From an uncultured Candidatus Hydrogenedens sp. (GTDB lineage Bacteria; Myxococcota; UBA4151), in the NCBI GenBank assembly GCA_902574205.1, contig CACGMS010000005.1, forward strand, positions 1-53,355: a DNA stretch of 53,355 nt. Direction: 5' to 3'. The notes under the pieces were generated by a model. The model worked only from the letters and a program-made list of their open reading frames with translations, was not told the origin of the DNA and ran no database searches. Below are positions 44,360 through 53,049 of this stretch, piece after piece. Both the position numbers and the translations under genes were made by a program. Positions within the stretch are counted from its first letter, which is position 1; every line of letters starts with the position of its first letter.

Positions 44360-45393
44360 AGCGATTATTCACTCTTTTGATCATCACAAGTTGTCAGGCG
44401 CCATCACCTGTAAAGACGCTGGAGACTCCACCGGATTTAGTGATCCTAGAAAGTGATTACACCACCGGCTTAATTAGTGGTTGGACTTCAAATTTCGAAG
44501 CGCAACTAGGAACACTACCGAGCAATGGAGATGCAAAGATTGTCTCGCTATCTAATGGCTATGCACTCCTTGAGCGTAGCCAAACAGATGCGGTGACTTT
44601 TCTCGATCATCAGCTCAATATTGTTCATCAACATGCGCTACCCGAGCGCAGCAACCCTCATGATCTCATCGAAACCGACGATGCTTACTGGATCAGTTTG
44701 TATCAAGATCCTAGGATCATTCGTCTGAACAAAGACAATTATGAACCCATAACAGCTATTGATGGACAACGATGGACGGATACAGATGGTCGACCAGAAG
44801 CCAGTGATTTACATGTGCATTTTGATGGCACGATCTTTCTTACGGTGCAAAATCTTGATTTTAGTGGCGTTGAACCGATTTCACCTACCTCGAGTCAGCT
44901 GATTCATCTTCAATCCAATGGTGAAATCATTAATCAATATGCGATTCCGCCCAATCCCTTTGCGCCTTTAGTTGCCCTGGATGACGACCATCTCCTCATC
45001 GCCTGCAACCACAGTTGGGGAATTGAAGAAGATGCCGGTCTTTGGCGTTTTAATTTGAACGATCAAGATCAAAAGCTGGTTGTTAGCGAAACCCAACTCA
45101 ATGGAAATATTCTCGATGTAATCCGTCACGATGAATGGATTTATATTTTGGTCTCAAAGCTTGATTTTAGTACGGTATTGTATCGCTTTAATGAGACTAC
45201 CAAAGCGCTGACGACAATCACCGGCTCAACATCATCTCTTGGCTGTCTTACACCGTCTGAAAACAACACTATTTATGTCTGTGACCGCCAAATCGGGCAG
45301 CATGGAATTCGTCAACTCGAAAGTGGCACGTTGCAACTCAAAAATGTGTTATTCAAAACCACACTCGCACCCCTACAAATCCTAACCCGATGA
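44356..45393 (+). CDS. BtuG-like beta-propeller surface lipoprotein
   Basis: The 345-residue product has a lipoprotein signal (MKRLFTLLIITSC). The mature part is a repeated beta pattern of about six or seven blades, for example SNPHDLIETDDAYWISLYQDPRIIRL, with similar turns later (DLHVHFDGTIFLTV, LDVIRHDEWIYILV). This matches YncE-type propellers such as BtuG, the surface protein that caps BtuB in Bacteroides and binds B12 very tightly. The gene order receptor-then-propeller under a cobalamin riboswitch supports the same role here. The start overlaps the receptor stop (ATGA). BtuG identity is an inference from fold pattern and context, not a recognised signature. Confidence 0.7.
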   Translation: MKRLFTLLIITSCQAPSPVKTLETPPDLVILESDYTTGLISGWTSNFEAQLGTLPSNGDAKIVSLSNGYALLERSQTDAVTFLDHQLNIVHQHALPERSNPHDLIETDDAYWISLYQDPRIIRLNKDNYEPITAIDGQRWTDTDGRPEASDLHVHFDGTIFLTVQNLDFSGVEPISPTSSQLIHLQSNGEIINQYAIPPNPFAPLVALDDDHLLIACNHSWGIEEDAGLWRFNLNDQDQKLVVSETQLNGNILDVIRHDEWIYILVSKLDFSTVLYRFNETTKALTTITGSTSSLGCLTPSENNTIYVCDRQIGQHGIRQLESGTLQLKNVLFKTTLAPLQILTR

Positions 45394-45694
45394 TCAACAC
45401 ATCACCATCCGAACACGATCCCGTTTAAGCAAAACTCTTCGGTTACTTGTTGAAAACTACTCGAAAGCATTTTTTGTTCGGCCAGTTCCTACAAAGTCCT
45501 TCGATCTAAACCAAGTTTTCAAAATTTATTTAATTAGTTTTTTCAATAACTTAACTAAGTTATCAAAAGGCCGGATCCTCAACAAAAACAAGAGTTTTAA
45601 AAACCCTTTTTGTTCTTTGCTCAAAGGCATCTTAAAGCGCTTGTTCGGCCCTACGCTAGGGGCTAGGTTGTGAGCCGCTTGAAGGAGCGTAAAT
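45394..45694. other. Gene-free AT-rich gap, candidate chromosomal replication origin
   Basis: No gene of its own is supported in these 301 bases. The stretch around 45515-45567 is strongly AT-rich. Four 9-mers resemble the DnaA box TTATCCACA with two or three mismatches: TGTTGAAAA (45448, reverse strand), TTTTCAAAA (45516), TTTTCAATA (45540) and TTATCAAAA (45560). TTGTTCGGCC occurs twice (45474 and 45641). Just upstream of dnaN a small hairpin (CCCTA/TAGGG, 45649-45661) is present. Strand composition and gene direction change across the gap. dnaA itself is not next to it. The dnaN promoter must lie here too, but I cannot place it. Confidence 0.5.
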
Positions 45695-46795
45695 ATGCAG
45701 TTCTCTATGGAAGCGAAAGCATTGTCAGTTGCTCTTGGACGAGTGATTGGCGTGGTGCAGCATAAATCAAGTCGTCCAATTCTGACCTGTGTTCTACTCA
45801 CGGTTGAGGATGACGGATCCTTGCACCTAGAAAGTACGAATACTGATATTTCGGTTTCGGTGCATTTATCAGCAACCGTTCAAAGTGCAGGTCGTATCGC
45901 TGTTCCAGCTCGAAAGTTTAGCGATTATTTAGGTACCTTACCTGATGGTATGATTACGTTTAAGACGAATGATGATGGTCATGTCACTGTGACTTCAAGC
46001 CGAGGACAAGGTGAGTTGGCTGGTCAACCTGGTAGTGATTTTCCGGTGATGCAGAGTTTTGATGATGCCAACTTTGCTGAGGTTTCAAGTTCGGAAATGA
46101 AGCGCGTGCTGACACAGACGATTCGATGCGCATCCACCGATGATAGCCGATTCGCGCTAGTTGGTGTTTATGTGCACAGCAAGCCGGATGGTCTTCGATT
46201 CGTTGCAACGGATGGTCATCGATTAGCAGTTGCTCGTCCGGGCTCAGGATTTGCGTGGTCAGTTCCTAACGATGGAATGATCATGCCGAGTCGCGGCGTT
46301 GATGAATTGCGTAAGCTCATGGATGGTCAAGAGAACATCTCGATTGCTGTGGTGGGTAATCATGCGGTTGCTCGTAGCGATGATCAGACCTTGTGTATGC
46401 GTCTAACTGATGGGACCTTTCCGAATTATGAACAGGTGATTCCAAAAGCGAATGACCGACACGCCGTCGTGGATCGGGGACAGTTGCTGTCGGCTTTAAG
46501 AACAGTCGCTGTCTTCTCATCGCTTAAAACCGGACAGGTTGAGATCACCTTTAATTCCGGCGCACTTGTGATCTCATCAGTCTCTGACTCAGGGACTGCA
46601 CGTGAAGAATTACCTTGCGATTACGATGGTCAGGAATTGCGTATTGGATTCAACCATAAATATTTACGTGACGCGCTTGAATCCGTTGAAGGATCAGCCG
46701 TCCTCTTTCGCATGGGCGATCATTTAGCACCAGCTGTTGTGATGCCTGAAGGCGATGATCATTATTTGTGTGTGATCATGCCGATGCGATTATAA
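45695..46795 (+). CDS. dnaN: DNA polymerase III beta sliding clamp
   Basis: DnaN forms the ring-shaped dimer that tethers the replicative polymerase to DNA. The 366-residue product has the three clamp domains. Recognisable segments are VIGVVQHKSSRPILTCVLL in domain I, RFALVGVYVH then FVATDGHRLAVA in domain II, and the C-terminal YLCVIMPMRL. The hydrophobic partner-binding cleft and C-terminal Met-Arg-Leu are typical. The ATG has GAAGGAG about nine bases upstream. It is the first of a rightward gene series (ileS, lgt and others) following the candidate origin. Codon choice is more G- and T-rich at third positions than in the genes to its left. Confidence 0.96.
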   Translation: MQFSMEAKALSVALGRVIGVVQHKSSRPILTCVLLTVEDDGSLHLESTNTDISVSVHLSATVQSAGRIAVPARKFSDYLGTLPDGMITFKTNDDGHVTVTSSRGQGELAGQPGSDFPVMQSFDDANFAEVSSSEMKRVLTQTIRCASTDDSRFALVGVYVHSKPDGLRFVATDGHRLAVARPGSGFAWSVPNDGMIMPSRGVDELRKLMDGQENISIAVVGNHAVARSDDQTLCMRLTDGTFPNYEQVIPKANDRHAVVDRGQLLSALRTVAVFSSLKTGQVEITFNSGALVISSVSDSGTAREELPCDYDGQELRIGFNHKYLRDALESVEGSAVLFRMGDHLAPAVVMPEGDDHYLCVIMPMRL

Positions 46796-46813
46796 TTTCA
46801 AAGGAAATAATGC

Positions 46814-49513
46814 ATGGCTCGTCAAGCGAGTGCCTGGCGTGATACGTTACAACTGCCGCAAACCGATTTTGCGATGCGCGCGAATCTGGCAAAACGAGAA
46901 CCGGAATTTTTAGAGCGCTGGAAGGCGTTAGATACCTTCGCTCTACGCATGGAGAAGAACGCTGGTAATCCAGATTTTGTTCTTCATGATGGACCACCAT
47001 ATGCGAATGGTGATCTTCATCATGGGCACATGCTCAATAAGACCCTCAAAGATGTGGTTCTTCGTTATGTGCGAATGAAGGGGTATAATGCTGATTATAT
47101 TCCGGGGTGGGATTGTCACGGTTTACCTATCGAGCTCGCTGTTGATAAGCGTTTAGGTAAAAAGAAACGTGAAATGACTACCGTTGAATTTCGGCGAGCG
47201 TGTCGAGCGTATGCGCAAGAGTTTATTGATCGCCAACGCGAAGGGTTCATGCGTCTGGGCATCGAGGGACAATGGGATAATCCGTACGTCACGATGAATG
47301 CTGCTTATGAAGCAACAATCACTCGAGAATTTGGTCAACTGGTTCGTTCTGGCGGCGTCGTTCGTGGACTTAGACCCGTTCACTGGTGCACGCATTGTGT
47401 GACGTCGGTGGCTGACGCTGAGGTCGAATATCAGGACCATGAAAGTCCTTCAATCTACGTCGCATTTGATCAAGTTGGCGATGGTCTTATCGCTGATGCT
47501 GCGTTGGTAATTTGGACAACGACACCGTGGACCTTGCCCGCAAATCGAGCGGTCTGTGTTCATGCAGAGCTTGATTATGTCGGCTTACGAGTCGGTGATC
47601 GAGTATTGATCGTCGCTGAAGCACTTCAGGACGCCTTCCTCGTTGCAATCCAAAAACAAGGTAAGGTGGTTGCTCGTTGGAAAGGTAGTGAGCTTGAGGG
47701 GGTTCGCTTAAAGCATCCCTTTATGGATTTCGATGTACCTGTTCTTTTGGGTGAGCATGTAACGACCGATGCCGGTACAGGCTGTGTTCATACGGCTCCA
47801 GGGCACGGTGAAGACGATTTTCATGTCGGTCGAGCAAACGGATTAGAGATCGCAGTACCTGTCGATCGATACGGTCGATTTACCGATCAAGCAGGACCTT
47901 ATGCAAAGCTAAAAGCGGTTCCTAGTAACCCGCAAATCGTTGCTGATTTAGCAGCTTCGGGTCACCTGATTAATGCTGAAGGCGAGACGATCAAGCACAG
48001 TTATCCGCATAATGGTCGAAATGGTAAGCCGTTGATGTTTCGTGCTACTGAGCAGTGGTTCTTAAGTATGGAGCACAACGATTTAAGACAACGCTGCCTC
48101 GATGCGATTAATAACGTCGAATGGGTCCCCCACTGGGGACAACGACGAATTTATGCGATGCTCGAGGCACGTCCTGATTGGTGTTTATCCCGTCAGCGTG
48201 TTTGGGGTGTCCCCATCCCGGCTTTTCACTGCAGATCGTGTTCTGATGTGATCGTGAATCCGGATTGGATTGATCATTTAGCTGATCTATTTGCCGAGCA
48301 TACCAGTGATATTTGGTATGAGTGGTCAATTGATCAATTGCTTCCGAAAGGTGCGTGTTGCTCATCATGTGGTAGCCAAGAACTTGATAAAGATTCTGAT
48401 ATTCTTGATGTCTGGTTTGACTCGGGTGTCTCTTATGCTGCGACTGAGCATGATTCGGCACCGGTTGATTTGTATTTAGAAGGATCGGATCAGCATCGCG
48501 GTTGGTTTCATACAACCTTACTTGAATCGGTAGCGACTCGAGGTCAGCCTCCGTATCAACGCGTCCTTACCCATGGCTTTGTTGTTGATGGTCAGGGTAA
48601 AAAGCTCAGCAAATCGAAAAAGAATTTTACTCCTGTTGGACAGGAAATTGCACGCTCGGGTGCTGAACTCATTCGCTTGTGGGCGGCTTCTGCAGATTAT
48701 CGTGAAGATATCCGTGTTTCTGATGAAATTATCAAAAGAACCTCGGATAGTTATCGAAAACTTCGCAATACACTAAAGTTTTTACTGGGTAATTTAGCTG
48801 ACTTTGAGCCGAGTGAGCATGCGGTCTCCATCGAGGGATTGAGTTGGCTTGATGCTGCTGTTTTAGGTGAGCTTGATCAGTTAGTTGCTCAGGTTGATTA
48901 TCATTTAGGGTGCTTTGCGTTTCATAGTGCCATGCAAGCCATCAATGAGTACTGTTCAAAGTTTTCATCTCGATACCTCGATATTGCCAAAGATCGACTA
49001 TACTGCGATGCGAAAAATGGCTTGAGACGACGCGGAACACAAACGGTCGTTTACCATCATGCGCACACCTTGATTCGCTTGATTGCACCGGTCATGCCTT
49101 TTACCGCAGAAGATGCCTACGATCATCTTCCTGGTCCTCGCCAAAAGTCCGTACATTTAGATGATTTTCCGGTTGCTCTTGGCTTGGGTCATGAGGTTTC
49201 GAGACCTCTTGAGTTGTTGTGGTCTCTACGGGATCGAATCGCTCCAGACCTCGAACAATTTCGCCGTGAAAAACACCACACTTACGAAGCTCGTGTACGG
49301 TTGCCGATGTCGCCAGAAGAAATCGAATGCTCTGAAATTTATGGCGACGAACTGTCTGAACTTTTATTGGTCGGTGAAGTTGAGGTAGTTGCCTCGGATC
49401 AATCGGTATCGATTACCGAAGTCGGTCGAGAAGCGTGTCCACGATGTTGGCGACCGGATCCACTCGGCGCTAACGGCTTGTGCAGACGCTGTACGGTTGC
49501 AGTGGAGTCCTAA
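46814..49513 (+). CDS. ileS: Isoleucyl-tRNA synthetase
   Basis: IleS attaches isoleucine to tRNA-Ile and edits mischarged valine. The 899-residue class I synthetase has the HIGH-type motif HHGHMLNK in PPYANGDLHHGHMLNKTL. The editing domain contains WTTTPWTLPANRAV and TDAGTGCVHTAPGHGEDD. The KMSKS-type loop is GKKLSKSKKN. The C-terminal zinc module has CPRCWR and CRRC, as in the bacterial form. Length is typical (about 900-940). The start has AAGGAAATAATGC upstream; an overlapping ATG four bases earlier is out of frame. It follows dnaN by 18 bases, and its TAA shares one base with the lgt ATG. Confidence 0.97.
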   Translation: MARQASAWRDTLQLPQTDFAMRANLAKREPEFLERWKALDTFALRMEKNAGNPDFVLHDGPPYANGDLHHGHMLNKTLKDVVLRYVRMKGYNADYIPGWDCHGLPIELAVDKRLGKKKREMTTVEFRRACRAYAQEFIDRQREGFMRLGIEGQWDNPYVTMNAAYEATITREFGQLVRSGGVVRGLRPVHWCTHCVTSVADAEVEYQDHESPSIYVAFDQVGDGLIADAALVIWTTTPWTLPANRAVCVHAELDYVGLRVGDRVLIVAEALQDAFLVAIQKQGKVVARWKGSELEGVRLKHPFMDFDVPVLLGEHVTTDAGTGCVHTAPGHGEDDFHVGRANGLEIAVPVDRYGRFTDQAGPYAKLKAVPSNPQIVADLAASGHLINAEGETIKHSYPHNGRNGKPLMFRATEQWFLSMEHNDLRQRCLDAINNVEWVPHWGQRRIYAMLEARPDWCLSRQRVWGVPIPAFHCRSCSDVIVNPDWIDHLADLFAEHTSDIWYEWSIDQLLPKGACCSSCGSQELDKDSDILDVWFDSGVSYAATEHDSAPVDLYLEGSDQHRGWFHTTLLESVATRGQPPYQRVLTHGFVVDGQGKKLSKSKKNFTPVGQEIARSGAELIRLWAASADYREDIRVSDEIIKRTSDSYRKLRNTLKFLLGNLADFEPSEHAVSIEGLSWLDAAVLGELDQLVAQVDYHLGCFAFHSAMQAINEYCSKFSSRYLDIAKDRLYCDAKNGLRRRGTQTVVYHHAHTLIRLIAPVMPFTAEDAYDHLPGPRQKSVHLDDFPVALGLGHEVSRPLELLWSLRDRIAPDLEQFRREKHHTYEARVRLPMSPEEIECSEIYGDELSELLLVGEVEVVASDQSVSITEVGREACPRCWRPDPLGANGLCRRCTVAVES

Positions 49514-50403
49514 TGTTACCTGTTCTTATCCAATTTGGTGAAACACTAAAGCTCCATACTTATGGGCTGATGATTTTTCTTGGGTTCATCGTTGGGCTTA
49601 ACTTGGCTCAGCGCTATGCACGCCAAATTGGTGAAGATGATGAGCTCATCGGTGATATGGGATTTTGGTTACTCGCCTGGGGTTTGGTGGGTGCTCGAGT
49701 GCTCTTCATTATGGTCAATTGGAGTACGTACTCATCGGATCCAATAAAGATCTTTAAAATCTGGGAAGGTGGTCTCGTCTTTTATGGCGGATTTATCGGT
49801 GCCTTTGGATACTTTTTGTGGGCTGTAAACAGATACAAGCTCAACCCTTGGTTAACCGGTGATATTCTCATTCCAAGCTTGGCTTTAGGTCATGCTTTTG
49901 GTCGCTTGGGTTGTTTTGCCGCTGGGTGTTGTTGGGGGAAACCGATTGACCATCATTTAGGTGCTAATTTTCCAGCTGGAACAGAGCCTCTGATTGGAAG
50001 CGGGCGACCAACCGGTTCGCTCGCCTATCAAGGTATGCAAGCCAACGGAGAAATTCCCTTAGCACAAGGGGGCGGACTTCTTGAGCATACGCCCGATCTT
50101 CATCCGGTACAGCTGTATGAAAGTTTTGGCGAACTTAGCTTATTTTTTATTCTTGTCCTTTGGCGTTACCGAAAAGCTTTTCATGGACAGATTTTCTTGG
50201 CTTGGTTGATGCTTTATCCCTTGTTGCGATCCATTGTTGAGACCTTTCGCGGTGATAAAGCGCGAGGTGTTGATTTGGTCTTTGGGTTAAGTACTTCACA
50301 ATTAATTTCTGTGTTGGTTGCTGCCTCGGCTTTGATCGCCATCGTCGTGACGCTCAAAAAACCTCAAGAACCAGAAACACCGACGATGGAGAACAGCAGT
50401 TGA
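49513..50403 (+). CDS. lgt: Prolipoprotein diacylglyceryl transferase
   Basis: Lgt adds diacylglycerol from phosphatidylglycerol to the lipobox Cys of prolipoproteins in the inner membrane. It is the first step for the many lipoproteins in this window. The 296-residue protein has about seven membrane spans, an N-terminal LKLHTYGLMIFLGF with the key His and Tyr, and the signature GHAFGRLGCFAAGCCWG with the essential Arg. Near the C-terminus are HPVQLYES and RGDKARG. The signature has Cys where many family members have Asn. The ATG shares its first base with the ileS stop and has GGAG upstream. It overlaps the next gene by four bases. Confidence 0.93.
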   Translation: MLPVLIQFGETLKLHTYGLMIFLGFIVGLNLAQRYARQIGEDDELIGDMGFWLLAWGLVGARVLFIMVNWSTYSSDPIKIFKIWEGGLVFYGGFIGAFGYFLWAVNRYKLNPWLTGDILIPSLALGHAFGRLGCFAAGCCWGKPIDHHLGANFPAGTEPLIGSGRPTGSLAYQGMQANGEIPLAQGGGLLEHTPDLHPVQLYESFGELSLFFILVLWRYRKAFHGQIFLAWLMLYPLLRSIVETFRGDKARGVDLVFGLSTSQLISVLVAASALIAIVVTLKKPQEPETPTMENSS

Positions 50404-51563
50404 GAGCCTTGGTTTATGCCTATTTGTGCGCTTGTGCCACAGCGCCTACCAGTGCTCCTGTAGTCGTTGCACAGGTTACTCAGACCACACCTCAACCCGT
50501 TGTTGACCGATTTAAGCAACGTTATGATTCATCTTTAGTTGATTCCAAGAAGACTCCAGAGTGGTTGTCTCAGGGTGCTGGCTGCGCGTTGGGTCAAATG
50601 ACGGCTATGAAAGGCGGTCAAGCGACCGTTGTTCCAGCACATTTATGTGTGGGCGTTCAAAGTGCCTCGTCGGTGACCAACAGGACCTGTGAAGCAGCAG
50701 AAGCTCAAGCCTGGTCAGGATTAGCAAAGCTTTTTGGTGTGACTCAAGGCGTTCAGGTTCGTGGTCAAAAAATGACCTTTGGCAGTCAAACGATGGTGAT
50801 ACAGGGCGCTCGAATTGATGCAACCTGGCGTGGTTCATTCTCTGGTTCATCGGTCTGTGCGCTGCAACTTGCTTGGCCGGTCGAAGAGTTCGATCGCCTA
50901 AAAGCGAGTTGGCAAGAACGCGGAAATCAAGCGCAACAACTTTATCAAGAGGCTATTACTTCACAGGGGTCAACAGGTGATCGGTGTGAAAAACTTAAGC
51001 GATCGAGTGAACTTCTCAACAGTATTCCAGGTAATCGTCGTTTGTTGGGTAAAGTTGAAAGCTCAAACCTTTTGAGTGATTTGGTTCTTCAAGCGATTGG
51101 GACGCAGTGCACATCAGAAAGAACATTGGTTCTTGGTTTGCACTGCACAATGGATGATCAAGATAGTTTGTGTCCTTCGCGTCTAAGAAGTGGTTTGGCA
51201 CACGCTTTGAATCAGGCGGGTTGGAAGATCGTAGGTACCGATTTATCAGGTCAGGTATTAGCGAAAGTCATGCGCGGTGACCAAGAAGCTCTTCGTCGTG
51301 AAAGCGCTCGCCAAGCCGCGCGTTACATGGCGATGGCAAAGGTGAGTGTCGAGCAGGTTGGACAGCGCGGTACAATTATGTTTTGCCGCGCAAATATGGA
51401 TTTTCGATTACTTGATAGTCGTTCAGGGTCGGCATCAAATACTTTTGAGTACAGCACAAAGACTGGTGGCTTATCAAAGAAACAGTGTTTCAAGAATTCA
51501 TCGGTCAATTTAGGCAAGAAAATCGTGAAACCATTAGCTCAGGCTCTTAAAGCAAGTCCATGA
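50400..51563 (+). CDS. Putative lipoprotein of unknown function (LPP20-like pattern)
   Basis: The 387-residue product starts at a TTG that overlaps the lgt stop (TTGA), with GGAG about eight bases upstream. It has a short lipoprotein signal (MRALVYAYLCAC). The N-terminal third (TPEWLSQGAG, then VGVQSASSVTNRTCEAAEAQAWSGLAKLF) resembles LPP20-type lipoproteins, in which a periodic Ala-rich helix follows a beta hairpin. The rest includes several Cys and a CsgG-like alternating pattern, but nothing firm. Its stop overlaps the ABC ATPase gene by four bases. It may be an envelope partner of the ABC locus. That is a neighbourhood inference only. Confidence 0.65.
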   Translation: MRALVYAYLCACATAPTSAPVVVAQVTQTTPQPVVDRFKQRYDSSLVDSKKTPEWLSQGAGCALGQMTAMKGGQATVVPAHLCVGVQSASSVTNRTCEAAEAQAWSGLAKLFGVTQGVQVRGQKMTFGSQTMVIQGARIDATWRGSFSGSSVCALQLAWPVEEFDRLKASWQERGNQAQQLYQEAITSQGSTGDRCEKLKRSSELLNSIPGNRRLLGKVESSNLLSDLVLQAIGTQCTSERTLVLGLHCTMDDQDSLCPSRLRSGLAHALNQAGWKIVGTDLSGQVLAKVMRGDQEALRRESARQAARYMAMAKVSVEQVGQRGTIMFCRANMDFRLLDSRSGSASNTFEYSTKTGGLSKKQCFKNSSVNLGKKIVKPLAQALKASP

Positions 51564-52273
51564 TTCGTGCGGAACAGTTGAGTAGAAGTTTTGCTGCTCG
51601 GCGTGCCGTTCATCAACTGAATTTTGAATTAAAATCGGGGTCAATCGTTGCGTTTGTCGGTCCAAATGGTGCGGGCAAAACAACAACGCTTCGAATGATT
51701 ACTGGTGCTTTAGCACCGAGCTCTGGTCGCGTGTTGGTTGACGGGTTTGATACCTTTGAGCAACCGTTTCAAGCGCGTGCACAAATAGGATTTTTACCTG
51801 AATCACCTCCTTTGTATCCAGAACTTAAAGTGATCGAAAACCTACGCTTTGTGTGCTCGATAAAAGGACTTGATTATAGCGGAATCGATGCGGTCGTTGA
51901 ACGGTGTGAGTTGGCTGAAGTTTTAGGGCAGTTGCAAGGTCAATTATCCAAGGGTTTCCGTCAGCGAGTAGGCTTAGCGCTCGCTTTATTGGGTGATCCG
52001 CCTTTGTTGATATTGGATGAGCCCACCTCAGGATTAGATCCCGCTCAAATCGAGGGGATGCGCGAACTGATTCGTACGTTGGGTGAAGAACACACGGTGG
52101 TGTTGTCGACGCACTTACTCAGTGAGGTGGAAGCGGTCTGTGATCATGTGTTGATGATTGATCGGGGTGAGCTTGTAGCTGACGCGTCAGCGGATGATCT
52201 GATCGGCGAATATGGTAACCTCCAGCAAGCATTTTTGGCGCGCTGTGCGGTGCATCGGCAGGACCGGTCATGA
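51560..52273 (+). CDS. ABC transporter ATP-binding protein (GldA/CcmA-like)
   Basis: This 237-residue cytoplasmic ATPase powers the permease encoded next to it. It has the Walker A GPNGAGKTT, Q-loop region IGFLPESPPLYPELKV, the signature LSKGFRQRVGLALALL (LSKGF instead of LSGGQ), Walker B LLILDEPTSGLDP and the H-loop STHLL. The LSKGxxQR signature and ESPPLY Q-loop are characteristic of the subgroup that includes GldA and related exporters. Its ends overlap both neighbours by four bases. Together with the following permease and the GldG-like gene it forms a Gld-type transporter set. Confidence 0.92.
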   Translation: MIRAEQLSRSFAARRAVHQLNFELKSGSIVAFVGPNGAGKTTTLRMITGALAPSSGRVLVDGFDTFEQPFQARAQIGFLPESPPLYPELKVIENLRFVCSIKGLDYSGIDAVVERCELAEVLGQLQGQLSKGFRQRVGLALALLGDPPLLILDEPTSGLDPAQIEGMRELIRTLGEEHTVVLSTHLLSEVEAVCDHVLMIDRGELVADASADDLIGEYGNLQQAFLARCAVHRQDRS

Positions 52274-53049
52274 TTCGACGTATTGTGGCAGTGATGAAGG
52301 TCGAATTATTGCGTCAATTTACCACGCCACTCGTTTATGTCATGGCCTTCTTCTTATCTGCTTTGAGCGGATATTTTTTAATTGTTCTAAGCCAAGGATT
52401 TATTGAACTGACACTTAAATTTGGTGCCAATCCGGAAGCAGCGAATTTACACTTCCACGAACGCATTATTGCACCGCTTATTTTGAACATCGAATATTTA
52501 TTTGTTGTGGTTATACCGTTACTCACCATGCGAACTCTAGCTGCTGAGCGGAGCCAAGGTAGCTTTGAATTGTTAGCCGCATCCTTGGTTCGTCCATGGG
52601 AACTTGTCTGTGGTAAGTTTTTAGCTTTGCTTGCGGTGATTATTGCTCTGTGTGCAGTGATCGGGTTTGAGCCATTAATTTTAGCTTGGATTGCAGAGCC
52701 TGGTTCAGCCTTTGACTACGGGGCTCTAGCCACGGCTATCATTGGTTTATGTCTATTGGGTTGTTCTTTTGCTGCGGTGGGCTTAGCGGCATCAGCGCTG
52801 ACTGAAAGCCCTGCGCTCGCGGCGGGTGGAAGCTTTCTATTTTTGCTCTTCGCTTGGGTCTTAAGATTGGGCGGTCAAGGCGATGGATTCTTCGGTCAAT
52901 TGCTGCCTGCCTTAAGTCCACTTACCCGACTTGAAAATTTTGCAATTGGTCGTTTGTCGGCAGCAGATAGTGGTTACTTTGTTGTTTTGATCGGGATCGG
53001 GCTAATGGTCGCATGGCGCGGCGTGGATAGACATCGGTGGAAAGGATGA
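52270..53049 (+). CDS. ABC transporter permease (GldF-like)
   Basis: The 259-residue protein has about six hydrophobic spans (for example FFLSALSGYFLIVLS, then FLALLAVIIALCAVIGF, and ALAAGGSFLFLLFAWVL), with the motif ERSQGSFELLAASLVRPWELVCGKF. This motif is typical of ABC-2 permeases in the GldF/NosY group. It is encoded between the ATPase and the GldG-like gene with four-base overlaps on both sides, the arrangement seen in gldA-gldF-gldG-type loci. In Bacteroidetes these genes support gliding; in proteobacteria the cargo is unknown. A role in motility here is only a possibility. Confidence 0.85.
   Translation: MIRRIVAVMKVELLRQFTTPLVYVMAFFLSALSGYFLIVLSQGFIELTLKFGANPEAANLHFHERIIAPLILNIEYLFVVVIPLLTMRTLAAERSQGSFELLAASLVRPWELVCGKFLALLAVIIALCAVIGFEPLILAWIAEPGSAFDYGALATAIIGLCLLGCSFAAVGLAASALTESPALAAGGSFLFLLFAWVLRLGGQGDGFFGQLLPALSPLTRLENFAIGRLSAADSGYFVVLIGIGLMVAWRGVDRHRWKG

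Noticed and set aside
45649-45661. Small hairpin CCCTA/TAGGG in the dnaN leader as a terminator
   Set aside because: Only five base pairs and no T-run follows, so it is noted but not called.
45526-45801. 91-residue minus-strand open frame over the candidate origin and dnaN start
   Set aside because: It overlaps the dnaN 5' end, has no recognisable features and no ribosome site.
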